Under the pieces are notes generated by a model. That model made no database searches and had not been told where the DNA came from. It worked only from the letters and a program-made list of their open reading frames with translations. From a virus: a DNA stretch of 23,674 bases. Position numbers and translations under genes: made by a program. The stretch is from the IMG/VR virus record IMGVR_UViG_3300031997_000066, positions 1-23,674 of that record; one strand, 5' to 3'. The stretch's first letter is position 1; the number at the start of each line of letters is the position of its first letter. Shown piece by piece: positions 16,331-22,712 of this stretch.

Positions 16331-17017
16331 ATGAAGATTCAGGATCACTTAGATATTCTCTGGAAAACGAGTCAGCGGATCAAGATAAATAAAGCAATCA
16401 TCATTGGAGACCTTCATCTCGGAGTAAGAAATAATGCCGATGATTTTGATGGCCATGACAACTTGTTTTTATCTTCGATTTCACCCTTCCTCGACAAAGG
16501 ATACTCTCTTTTACTCGGAGGAGATATAACTGATGATTGGGAGAATTCCGATCGATCAGAGATTAAGGCTGAGTATCCTACCATATTTCAAATTTTAAGT
16601 AGGACGCTTCTTGAGGAGCCTGGCAATCATGATCCTAATCCACTTCTTCCAATGGCCTATGTTCTCGTTCTCGAATCAGGCAAAGAAGTCCTTTGGACTC
16701 ACGGGCATGTTGGAGATTTCTTCAACTATCAAGCCTCTTGGTTAGGAAAATTCTTCGTGAGATATGTTTGGAGAAATCTTCAAATGACGGGAATATTCAA
16801 AGATCCGACTACGGCAACAGTTAGAAATCCTGGGAAACATGAAGAAACAAGATTGGCTTTTCTCGATTGGGCACAAACTCGGAAAAAGGAAGTGATTTTC
16901 CATCATACACATTTCGCAACTGAAGGCCCAAGTTGGAATGCAGGATCTTGGGTAGGACTCGGGGGCCAGGCCATCGTAATTGATGGAGATAAGATTGAGG
17001 TCAAATACTTCACATAG
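16331..17017 (+). CDS. Calcineurin-like metallophosphoesterase
   Basis: This encodes 228 residues from ATG 16331, with a GGTGAGG site. The four metal-binding blocks are present: GDLHLG (residues 26-31), GGDITDDW, GNHD, and two His-containing blocks (THGHVGD and HHTHF). These are the canonical motifs of the calcineurin-like phosphoesterase superfamily, which hydrolyse phosphate ester bonds. It is cytoplasmic; there is no signal peptide. The substrate cannot be told from the motifs. Metallophosphoesterases in phages are often linked to DNA or nucleotide metabolism, but here it lies between membrane and lipoprotein genes, so the role is open. Confidence 0.88.
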   Translation: MKIQDHLDILWKTSQRIKINKAIIIGDLHLGVRNNADDFDGHDNLFLSSISPFLDKGYSLLLGGDITDDWENSDRSEIKAEYPTIFQILSRTLLEEPGNHDPNPLLPMAYVLVLESGKEVLWTHGHVGDFFNYQASWLGKFFVRYVWRNLQMTGIFKDPTTATVRNPGKHEETRLAFLDWAQTRKKEVIFHHTHFATEGPSWNAGSWVGLGGQAIVIDGDKIEVKYFT

Positions 17018-17027
17018 GGAGAATACT

Positions 17028-17447
17028 ATGAAAAGGAAGCTGATGTTAATTTTTATTGTGGTTGTTTTTTCATTAACCCTGATAAGTTGTGCGGCTTTCC
17101 AAAAAGAAATTATAAATTTTGATGACCAGAATGCTCTGAATACAGTCTCCTCGGCCAAGCAGGTGATGAAGCATTGGGAGATGAATAGTGCAGCCATCAG
17201 GGAAGGTTTGGGAAGTGCATTAAACGAGAAATTGCCTGTCTCCTTTGCGACCGCTATGGCTGCCCTGGACGGATTCGCCAAAATTTACGGTAGGGATCAG
17301 GGCAAGATGACAGAACCGGATGCGGGAAGGATTGTGGTTTTGGTGGGAAAACTTATTGAGCCGCTAATACAGGCCATTATTAGCCAATATGCACCGCAGG
17401 TCTGGACTCAGGTTCTGAAATATCTCCCGGCATTTGTCGCCTTATAA
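17028..17447 (+). CDS. Phage lipoprotein
   Basis: This encodes 139 residues from ATG 17028; an upstream start inside the phosphoesterase gene is rejected. The N-terminus is MKRK followed by a hydrophobic core and the lipobox LISC (cleavage before Cys20), so the mature protein is lipid-anchored. The rest is helical, with an Ala-rich middle and a hydrophobic C-terminal third. Phage lipoproteins of this sort can block superinfection or act as spanins. The size exceeds typical Rz1. It is the last gene before the cassette region. Function is unproven. Confidence 0.72.
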   Translation: MKRKLMLIFIVVVFSLTLISCAAFQKEIINFDDQNALNTVSSAKQVMKHWEMNSAAIREGLGSALNEKLPVSFATAMAALDGFAKIYGRDQGKMTEPDAGRIVVLVGKLIEPLIQAIISQYAPQVWTQVLKYLPAFVAL

Positions 17448-17469
17448 TTTATTGGCAAATCACTGATAC

Positions 17470-17500
17470 CGGGCATCGGGCAAAACTGCCCGAAAACCCG
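17470..17500 (+). other. Nested hairpin between lipoprotein and cassette 1
   Basis: TCGGGCA (17476-17482) pairs with TGCCCGA (17487-17493) around AAAC, and an outer CGGG (17470-17473) pairs with CCCG (17497-17500). It lacks a downstream U-tract (ACTATTATCG follows), so it is a weak terminator at best. It stands between the last clear phage gene and the cassette block. Confidence 0.5.
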
Positions 17501-17544
17501 ACTATTATCGCATTATCAGGGCAAAATGGCAAGTTAATCAATGG

Positions 17545-18384
17545 TTAGAAGGCTAAAGCATGTTCATTTTGCACAACGGCGATTGTCGAGATTTTCTGAG
17601 AGAGATTGGGCGCGGAAGTGTCAATCTTATTGTTACTGACCCGCCTTATGAAATCGAAAACATGAGTGAATATTTCTCTCTTATGCTCGAAGCCTTAGCC
17701 GTCAATGGTTCAATCTATGTTTTCGGAAATAAAAACATGGTAGCAGAACACTGGTTCAGGCAATTGAAAATTGAGAACAAAGAAATTTTGACATGGTATT
17801 ACAAGAACAGCCCGAAGCCGAAAGGTAGATGGCGCATGAGCCAGCAGTCAATTATTTATGGCTACCGTGAAGGCTCTTACTTCGATGAAAATTCCGCAAG
17901 AGTTGAATATTCCGAAAGCGCAAAAAAACTGCATGGCAGAATGCGCCCATCAAACGGAAGGATGGCAAAACAGAAACCATATAAAACTGATGTTGGAGCA
18001 TTGCCGAGAGATGTAATCGAATGCCCTGCCTTGCTTGGGCATCTTGCAAAAGAACGATTGGGGCATCCAGACCAAAAGCCAATAAGCCTGATTGAAAAAA
18101 TAATCATGGCATCTTCGAAGCCTGATGAATTAGTTTTGGATTGCTTTATGGGTTCTGGAACGACCATTGAAGCCGCAGAGCGAACAGGGCGCAATTCAAT
18201 TGGCATTGAAAAAGACGGCGGTAATTTTAGAATGGCGGCTGAAAGGTTGAAGGTCTCTACGCCTTCTAACACAGCACGCACCCGACAGGGGGGATTCTCC
18301 GCCTCTCAAACCTTATCCACGCTCGAAGCGTTTCCTGCCTCCGAGCATGTGCCTACCCTCACCCCCTGCGGGTAGTGCAAACCG
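17545..18384 (+). mobile_element. Integron-type gene cassette 1 (DNA methyltransferase)
   Basis: The cassette starts at G|TT in GTTAGAAGGC (17544-17553). The exact inverse GCCTTCTAAC (18261-18270) begins its attC site. In integron cassettes the first bases of the cassette and the 5' end of its attC are complementary because they face each other in the excised circle. The cassette is about 840 bp, has one gene starting 15 bases inside it, and ends at the G of GTTATATGA (18384). The methyltransferase is typical cassette cargo. No intI is in the window. Confidence 0.75.
17560..18375 (+). CDS. Stand-alone beta-class DNA amino-methyltransferase (cassette gene)
   Basis: This encodes 271 residues from ATG 17560, with AGAAGG (17547-17552) inside the cassette start serving as ribosome binding site. 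DPPY at residues 27-30 precedes GHPDQKP (169-175) and FMGSGTT (196-202), so it is beta-class like the fusion at 1502 but without a ParB-like domain. The methyltransferase fold ends near residue 232. The last 40 residues are encoded by the attC site and look non-native (Ser/Thr/Pro-rich). It may modify DNA to evade restriction; the target is unknown. It is the only gene of its cassette. Confidence 0.88.
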   Translation: MFILHNGDCRDFLREIGRGSVNLIVTDPPYEIENMSEYFSLMLEALAVNGSIYVFGNKNMVAEHWFRQLKIENKEILTWYYKNSPKPKGRWRMSQQSIIYGYREGSYFDENSARVEYSESAKKLHGRMRPSNGRMAKQKPYKTDVGALPRDVIECPALLGHLAKERLGHPDQKPISLIEKIIMASSKPDELVLDCFMGSGTTIEAAERTGRNSIGIEKDGGNFRMAAERLKVSTPSNTARTRQGGFSASQTLSTLEAFPASEHVPTLTPCG

Positions 18385-18390
18385 TTATAT
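18264..18390 (+). other. attC-like recombination site 1
   Basis: The 5' box TTCTAAC (18264-18270) is followed by arm GCACgcACCCGacAGGGGG (18274-18292). A complementary arm, CCCCCTGCGGGTAGTGC, occupies 18362-18378, and the 3' box GTTATAT lies at 18384-18390. The left arm has extra unpaired bases relative to the right one, as in the extrahelical bases of attC sites. Length is about 127 bp, in the range of long VCR-type sites. The 3' box overlaps the start of the next gene. Confidence 0.7.
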
Positions 18391-18663
18391 GAATAAGAAT
18401 TCGATTCATTTTAATTGCTGTAAATATGACCGGATTAGCATAGTTAAGCCCCCGCATTGTTACAATTGCAGAATGCGGGATGGATATCCTTGGAATCTCG
18501 GTGGTGACTACAATTGCAAAAATTTCGTGGTTATCAAAGATAAAAAAAGATTATTAAAGGAAAAACCATTTTATATCAGTCTCATATAACGACAGGATGA
18601 AGCGGACGCGGGGAAGCGAGCGGAAATTGTCCGGGTGTCCGGTGGCCCGCGCCGCTTATCCTG
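18385..18663 (+). mobile_element. Integron-type gene cassette 2 (small Cys-rich protein)
   Basis: GTTATATGA (18384-18392) at the cassette start is matched exactly by its inverse TCATATAAC (18582-18590) at the start of attC 2. Between them is one small gene whose stop codon lies inside the inverse repeat. The right end is unclear: the expected GTT box after the attC arm is degenerate (GCGATAT at 18664-18670), and an inverted attC follows. Confidence 0.65.
18389..18589 (+). CDS. Small Cys-rich protein of cassette 2
   Basis: This encodes 66 residues from ATG 18389, which overlaps the recombination box GTTATATGA. An in-frame ATG 42 bases upstream (18347) lies in attC 1 and is less likely. Five cysteines are visible (FNCCKYD, HCYNCRM, DYNCKNF), which could bind zinc. 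The C-terminus is basic and hydrophobic. TAA 18587-18589 is inside the 5' box of attC 2. Small orphan proteins are common cassette cargo. I recognise no family. Confidence 0.6.
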   Translation: MNKNSIHFNCCKYDRISIVKPPHCYNCRMRDGYPWNLGGDYNCKNFVVIKDKKRLLKEKPFYISLI

Positions 18664-18670
18664 GCGATAT
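18582..18670 (+). other. attC-like recombination site 2
   Basis: The 5' box is TCATATAAC (18582-18590). Arm CAGGATgAAGCGGaCGCGGG (18593-18612) pairs along 18 bases with CCCGCGCCGCTTATCCTG (18646-18663), leaving two bases, G18599 and A18606, outside the helix, as in attC extrahelical bases. The 3' box is not canonical (GCGATAT), suggesting damage at the junction with the inverted unit that follows. Confidence 0.7.
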
Positions 18671-18687
18671 TCCATCCCGGCCCCGCT

Positions 18688-18754
18688 CCATAACGCTTAG
18701 TTCAGAGGCGCGGCGGCTTTATGCCGCGTCCTTCTGGAACGCTTTGTTGAACTC
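18688..18754 (-). other. Inverted attC-like recombination site 3
   Basis: Read on the minus strand, the 5' box is GTTCAAC (18752 to 18746), a perfect RYYYAAC. Arms GTTCCAGAAGGACGCGGC (18740 to 18723) and GCCGCGCCTCTGAAC (18714 to 18700) follow, with the 3' box GTTATGG at 18694 to 18688. Three bases of the first arm are unpaired, which on this strand puts the extrahelical bases in the same arm as in sites 1 and 2. Length is about 65 bp, the usual short attC size. Orientation is therefore judged to be minus. Confidence 0.65.
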
Positions 18755-18812
18755 TTTTTATGTTTCTTAAAGATTTCTTGCTTTTTCTGTAAGTTTGATT
18801 TATGATAAGGAT

Positions 18813-19967
18813 ATGCTCAGAGGATATGAATACAGAATCTACCCGAACCAAAAGCAGACAGGGCAACTCGAACAGATGCTTGGCAATGCCAGGTGGGTGT
18901 ATAACTGGTCTCTTGCCCGAAGGATTGAGGCGTACCAAAAGGACAAGAAGACCATGAGCGCCTTTACCCTGATGACGGAATTGACGCAGATAAAGAAGAA
19001 GCCTGAATATGAATGGCTGAACCTTTCTGTTGCTCAGAGTCTTCAGCAGTCTATTGTGAACATGGAAAAAGCCTTTACCCGTTTCTTTCGGGAAAAACAC
19101 GGCTTCCCTAAATTCAAGCGTAAACATGATAAACGGCATACTGTCGGATTCCCTCAGAACACAAAGATTAAGTTTGATGAAAACAGGGTCTTTATTCAGA
19201 AACTCGGATGGATACCGACAAGGATAAGCCGGACATTCGAGGGAACCATAAAGACGGCTGTCATTAAGAAGACGGCAACAGGCAAGTTTTTTGTGAGTAT
19301 TGCCGTTGAGACAGAAGACAAGAAGCAGAAACAGAAGACGATCCGCAAGGCTACAGCAGTTGGAATTGACACAGGCATAAAGACTTTTGCAGTTCTTTCA
19401 GATGGAACGGAGATAGAAAACCCGAAGCATTTAAAGCAGGCACTCGGTAGGCTGAAGGTTTTGCAGCGCCGGGCAAGCAGGAAGGTGAAGGGAAGCGCGA
19501 ACAGACGCAAGGTAGTTCTTCAGCTTGCGCTGCAACATGAACACGTAGCGAACCAGAGAAAGGACTTTTTGCACAAAACGACAAGTGGGATAGTCAACCG
19601 CTTCGATACTGTTGTGTGCGAAGATCTGAACATCAAGGGCATGGTAAAAAATCACTGTCTGGCGCAAAGCATTTCTGATTTAGGGCTTGGGGACTTCTAC
19701 CGGATGCTCCAGTACAAACTTGCAGACAGTGGCAAGAACTATCTGGAGATAGGCCGTTTCGAGCCTTCAAGCCGGATGTGTACTTGTGGCAAGGTGAATG
19801 CTCGTTTGACGCTCTCTGCCCGTGTGTGGACGTGTGAGACGTGCGGCGTAGTCCATGACAGAGATCACCTTGCAGCTCAGAATATTCTGAAGTTTGGATT
19901 GCAGAAACAGAACATAATCAAAGCCACCGGGGGAACCTCGGGAAGAGCGGCCAGAGGTGTCGTGTAG
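18813..19967 (+). CDS. tnpB: TnpB (IS200/IS605-family RNA-guided nuclease)
   Basis: This encodes 384 residues from ATG 18813, with AAGG close before it; a TTG at 18795 is rejected. The N-terminal OrfB signature YEYRIYPNQKQ is clear. RuvC residues are Asp186 in VGIDTGIKTF, Glu270 in VVCEDLNIKG, and Asp351 in HDRDHLAAQNI. The zinc ribbon has CTCG (Cys323, Cys325) and CETCG (Cys341, Cys344). It therefore looks catalytically intact. No tnpA transposase is next to it, so it is a TnpB-only unit. TnpB cuts DNA using an RNA made from the element's right end. It sits within an apparent cassette, an unusual setting. Confidence 0.93.
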   Translation: MLRGYEYRIYPNQKQTGQLEQMLGNARWVYNWSLARRIEAYQKDKKTMSAFTLMTELTQIKKKPEYEWLNLSVAQSLQQSIVNMEKAFTRFFREKHGFPKFKRKHDKRHTVGFPQNTKIKFDENRVFIQKLGWIPTRISRTFEGTIKTAVIKKTATGKFFVSIAVETEDKKQKQKTIRKATAVGIDTGIKTFAVLSDGTEIENPKHLKQALGRLKVLQRRASRKVKGSANRRKVVLQLALQHEHVANQRKDFLHKTTSGIVNRFDTVVCEDLNIKGMVKNHCLAQSISDLGLGDFYRMLQYKLADSGKNYLEIGRFEPSSRMCTCGKVNARLTLSARVWTCETCGVVHDRDHLAAQNILKFGLQKQNIIKATGGTSGRAARGVV

Positions 19968-20010
19968 CAATGCGAACCAATGAAGGTCGAACCATGTCTT
20001 TTGTGGAGTT
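19870..20010 (+). ncRNA. Candidate omega/right-end RNA of TnpB
   Basis: TnpB guide RNAs usually overlap the 3' end of tnpB and run into the right end of the element. The stretch from about 19870 through GTAGCAATGCGAACC (19965-19979) and AATGAAGGTCGAACC has the GC-rich hairpin-prone composition expected (for example ACCTC/GAGGT around 19937-19960). The exact 3' end and guide boundary cannot be set by eye. Confidence 0.35.
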
Positions 20011-20019
20011 CAACCTCAT

Positions 20020-20655
20020 ATGAAAGACAATCGCTCCATTGAATCGAAGATCGTAAAGACCGAGCCCGTGAAATGGAAGGCCCTGGAGATACTCCAAACC
20101 AAGGACCTGAAGGAGATGTCCAAGGAATCCTACGGGCGACTAAAGACATCGCTCATAGACAACTCCTTCGTTCAGACCTTGAATGTCTGGGCAAACAACG
20201 GGAAGCTTTACTGCTTTGATGGATACCACCGGATCAAGGTAATGATGGAACTGGAGAAAGAAGGTTATACCGTACCCGAAGAACTGCCCGCCAATTTTAT
20301 AGCGTGCCGTAACCGTAAGGAGGCTTCCAAATTGGTGCTAATCTATTCGGCCATTTATGCCAATGTGACCGGCGAGGGGCTTTATGAATTCATGAACTCG
20401 GAAGGATTGGAATTGAATGATATCAAGTTTGATGTGGAGTTGCCGGAGATAGACTTTGAAAAATTTGAGAAAGAGTTCTTTGAAGAGAAAGAGCAAGGCG
20501 GGAATGGTGGTGGGATGGTTCCTGAAAAAGATCCTAATATCATTGCTCGCATTTCGTTTCATCCAGGGATGTGGCTTGGGAAGCGTGAAGAGATTTTGAA
20601 TGTCTTTGAAAAAATGAAAAAATCCTATGAATGTCAGGTGAAGATTGAAGAATGA
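20020..20655 (+). CDS. Stand-alone ParB-like domain protein, paralogue of the methyltransferase fusion
   Basis: This encodes 211 residues from ATG 20020. Residues 5-155 align without obvious gaps to the N-terminus of the 1502 protein (shared blocks TEPV-W, LKEM-KES, NVW-NNGK, DGYHR versus DGHHR, LPANFI, YSAIYANV and DVELP-ID). The methyltransferase half is replaced by a 50-residue tail ending HPGMWLGKREEILNVFEKMKK. The ribosome binding GGAG (20005-20008) lies on the cassette side of the boundary. ParB/Srx-type domains bind DNA or nucleotides. Its stop overlaps the radical SAM gene, so the two act together. Confidence 0.82.
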   Translation: MKDNRSIESKIVKTEPVKWKALEILQTKDLKEMSKESYGRLKTSLIDNSFVQTLNVWANNGKLYCFDGYHRIKVMMELEKEGYTVPEELPANFIACRNRKEASKLVLIYSAIYANVTGEGLYEFMNSEGLELNDIKFDVELPEIDFEKFEKEFFEEKEQGGNGGGMVPEKDPNIIARISFHPGMWLGKREEILNVFEKMKKSYECQVKIEE

Positions 20656-21976
20656 GGAAATCGGCTATCTTTCTTTTGGCCGGGATGACTTTTCCTACGG
20701 TATGGCCTTATGCCTAAACAGCCTTCCTAAAGAAAACCTTTTCAGGGTTACTTCCAAAACCGCAAAATATGTTGACTGGCTTCTCTTCTCTTGCTTTTGG
20801 TGGGAACATATATATTTATTGGCAGATTTTCTGAGAAAAGCAGGAATTAGGAAAGGAGATACTGAAAGACCAAAAATCATAGTAGGTGGTTTTAACACTT
20901 TTAATCCTGTCCCATTTCAGGCCTATGCTGATTATGTAGTTTGTGGTGACGGTGAGGAGATCCTTCCCAAAATTATTGAGGGTAAAGAATCTCCTCCCCT
21001 GGAGTGGCTAAATGTGGACCCGCTTAGAGGGTTTCTTTTAGAAAACCAAAAAGGAATTGCTCGAATTGAGATTGCAAGGGGCTGTAAATTTAGATGCCAC
21101 TTCTGTGCGGTTTCTCATTTGAAACCATACCGAGAAGTGCCATTTGATGAAGTATATGAGCAATTAAAGAAAACAAAATCTCCGCGTGTTTCCTGCTTTT
21201 CTCCCGAACCGACCTTGCATTCTCGAAATGATGAAATCACAGATATGTGTCACCGATTAGGTAAGCACCGTGAGGATAGCGATGTTCGCCTTGATCGAAT
21301 CTCTAAAAAATCGGATGCTGTTCCAAGAGTAGGCATAGAGGGTTTATCGGAGAGGCTTAGAAAATCAATCGGGAAGCCTTATGAGGATGAACAAATTATT
21401 GAGGCCATAGATAGGGCTATAAAAGAAAAGAGGAAAGGAATCTTTCTCTATTTTATCCTGGACCTTCCAGGAGAAACGGAAGAAGACTGGATGGCCTTCC
21501 ATATCTTGTTTAAAAAGATTGATAAAATTCCAGGGATTCAAGATTTTGTAGTCAAACCTTCTCCTTCAGTGTTTCTGCCTAATCCACACACCCCGATGGA
21601 ATTTGATGGAATCCATTGGGATAGACCATATCAACAAAAATGGATTAACATATTTCACGGCAAAGGGAAAAGGGATCGAACAGAAAATAGAGAATGGGAG
21701 ATGATATTGACCGAAAGGTCGAGAGTGTTCTCTCCTGCAAATAGGGTGCTTTGTATGATTTCAACCCGTGCAGGAGAAGAATTTTCAGCCATTGAAGAAG
21801 AATTATCGAGAAAAAAAGCGATTCAGGATCAGGGCGGGAGGGTGAAGTGTGTGAATCAAAATCTGTTGATACGAGTCCTCACAAAATATGGTGGTGTGGA
21901 TCATTATTGTGGTGGAATTGATGAGAATCAAAAATCATCTACTCCTTGGAAAAAATTAATTGTAAAATCTAAATAA
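20645..21976 (+). CDS. Radical SAM enzyme with B12-binding-like N-terminus
   Basis: This encodes 443 residues from TTG 20645 with AGGTG (20636-20640); no better start exists, and a stop lies two codons upstream. GCKFRCHFC (Cys147, Cys151, Cys154) is the CX3CX2C [4Fe-4S] motif of radical SAM enzymes. Before it, RPKIIVGGFNTFNPVPF and ADYVVCGDGEEILPKI resemble the C-terminal part of a B12-binding domain (COG1032 type). LDLPGETEEDW is a typical radical SAM strand. It overlaps the ParB-like gene by 11 bases. The substrate is unknown; a nucleic-acid or nucleotide modification is possible given the neighbours. Confidence 0.85.
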   Translation: MKNEEIGYLSFGRDDFSYGMALCLNSLPKENLFRVTSKTAKYVDWLLFSCFWWEHIYLLADFLRKAGIRKGDTERPKIIVGGFNTFNPVPFQAYADYVVCGDGEEILPKIIEGKESPPLEWLNVDPLRGFLLENQKGIARIEIARGCKFRCHFCAVSHLKPYREVPFDEVYEQLKKTKSPRVSCFSPEPTLHSRNDEITDMCHRLGKHREDSDVRLDRISKKSDAVPRVGIEGLSERLRKSIGKPYEDEQIIEAIDRAIKEKRKGIFLYFILDLPGETEEDWMAFHILFKKIDKIPGIQDFVVKPSPSVFLPNPHTPMEFDGIHWDRPYQQKWINIFHGKGKRDRTENREWEMILTERSRVFSPANRVLCMISTRAGEEFSAIEEELSRKKAIQDQGGRVKCVNQNLLIRVLTKYGGVDHYCGGIDENQKSSTPWKKLIVKSK

Positions 21977-22197
21977 TATTGCCTACTTATAAGAATCAAC
22001 CTATTTTTTGATCATCTTACCCATAACAAATTTTGTCAATTCACTCATATCTTATTGATTTTACTTATCTTTTTTAATCCAAAAAACGTCACCAGTTTTA
22101 CCTTTTTTCACACTTTCACCAGCTTGTAACAATACTTCACAATCTAAACATGACTATCCTATTGATATTATTAGCTATTTTTTTTCTATCTTTTTGC
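21977..22197 (+). other. AT-rich gap before the small-gene operon
   Basis: About 220 bases with no convincing gene. The + strand is T-rich with several T runs (for example 22180-22187). It probably holds the end of the radical SAM transcript and upstream promoter sequences. I see no tRNA and no clear origin boxes. Confidence 0.6.
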
Positions 22198-22226
22198 TTG
22201 CATTGGCATATATCTTGCAATATATA
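22198..22226 (+). promoter_or_regulatory. Sigma70-like promoter for the small-gene operon
   Basis: TTGCAT (22198-22203) and TATATA (22221-22226), spaced by 17 bases, resemble -35 and -10 boxes. A shifted -10, TATAAG at 22223, is possible. The start would fall near 22233, just before AAAGGAG (22233-22239), giving a very short leader. Confidence 0.5.
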
Positions 22227-22232
22227 AGATAT
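22210..22232 (+). promoter_or_regulatory. Inverted repeat over the promoter, possible operator
   Basis: ATATCTT (22210-22216) and AAGATAT (22226-22232) form a perfect seven-base inverted repeat with a nine-base centre, covering the -10 box. This is the size and position of a repressor operator, although no regulator gene is visible nearby. Confidence 0.4.
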
Positions 22233-22247
22233 AAAGGAGATAAGAAG

Positions 22248-22523
22248 ATGGAAGAGAAAACCAAAAATCAGAAAGGAGAAAAGAAGATGAAATGCTTGGG
22301 ACAAGTAAATCAAGGTAGATGGTGTCAGGAATCTTACGAATCTGCTTCTGGAGATGCTCGTAGAAGGGCAATACAACTTAGAAAATTGGGTTATCAAGTT
22401 ACCGTCGGTTCCATGGGAATGCAAATAACTAAAGTAGGTTCCATCCGCCTTACGATGGTAACTGTTAACCCCGGAGTCAACTCTAATACTTCTGGACTTC
22501 CGGAAGTGGAAATGGTTTGGTAA
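22248..22523 (+). CDS. Small protein with two tandem start sites
   Basis: This encodes 91 residues from ATG 22248, or 78 from ATG 22287. Both starts are in frame, and each has its own AAAGGAG at similar spacing. The first 13 residues (EEKTKNQKGEKK) are highly charged. The remainder has SASGDARRRAIQLRKLGYQVTV, a pattern of small phage proteins in which a short helix is followed by a beta hairpin (YQVTVGSMGMQITKVGSIRL). I recognise no family. It is first in a four-gene operon. Confidence 0.7.
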   Translation: MEEKTKNQKGEKKMKCLGQVNQGRWCQESYESASGDARRRAIQLRKLGYQVTVGSMGMQITKVGSIRLTMVTVNPGVNSNTSGLPEVEMVW

Positions 22524-22526
22524 AAG

Positions 22527-22700
22527 ATGAAAACTAATCAGATCAAAAAAGAGTATGAGAGGGAGGATCGAGAGACAGGAATAGAAAAACTGCTCCATCT
22601 CTCCTATGATCGGCTGGCAGATGGCGGGCGAAATCGCAACAGATCGCCCAGAAGAATTGACACCAAGACCGCAGACGCCATTCGGAGGGCATTTTGCTGA
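22527..22700 (+). CDS. Small charged protein of 57 residues
   Basis: The ATG at 22527 follows the previous stop by three bases, and TGA is at 22698-22700. The protein is strongly charged (EYEREDRETG, then RNRNRSPRRIDTKTADAIRR), with no membrane segment. Its length is below common annotation cut-offs. The spacing within the operon and the good ribosome binding site of the next gene support it as real. Function is unknown. Confidence 0.55.
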   Translation: MKTNQIKKEYEREDRETGIEKLLHLSYDRLADGGRNRNRSPRRIDTKTADAIRRAFC

Positions 22701-22712
22701 AAGGAGTAGAAA

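Larger units (their letters stand above)
18694..20013 (-). mobile_element. Inverted cassette containing a TnpB gene
   Basis: GTTGAACTC (18746-18754) is matched by its exact inverse GAGTTCAAC (20006-20014). Read on the minus strand, the cassette begins G|TTGAACTC at 20014, runs left, and ends with its attC at 18754-18688. In the plus orientation the unit would lack an attC, so minus is favoured. The TnpB gene inside is on the + strand, opposite to attC. The right boundary touches the ParB-like gene start (20020). Confidence 0.5.

Noticed and set aside
17470-17500. Rho-independent terminator after the lipoprotein gene
   Set aside because: The stem is good but there is no U-tract after it, so it is listed only as a hairpin.
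18746-18754. GTTGAACTC/GAGTTCAAC as the terminal inverted repeats of an insertion sequence
   Set aside because: IS200/IS605 elements do not have terminal inverted repeats, and the adjacent attC-like fold explains the pair better; kept only as an alternative.
21977-22197. A replication origin in the AT-rich gap
   Set aside because: No iterons or DnaA-like boxes could be identified by eye.
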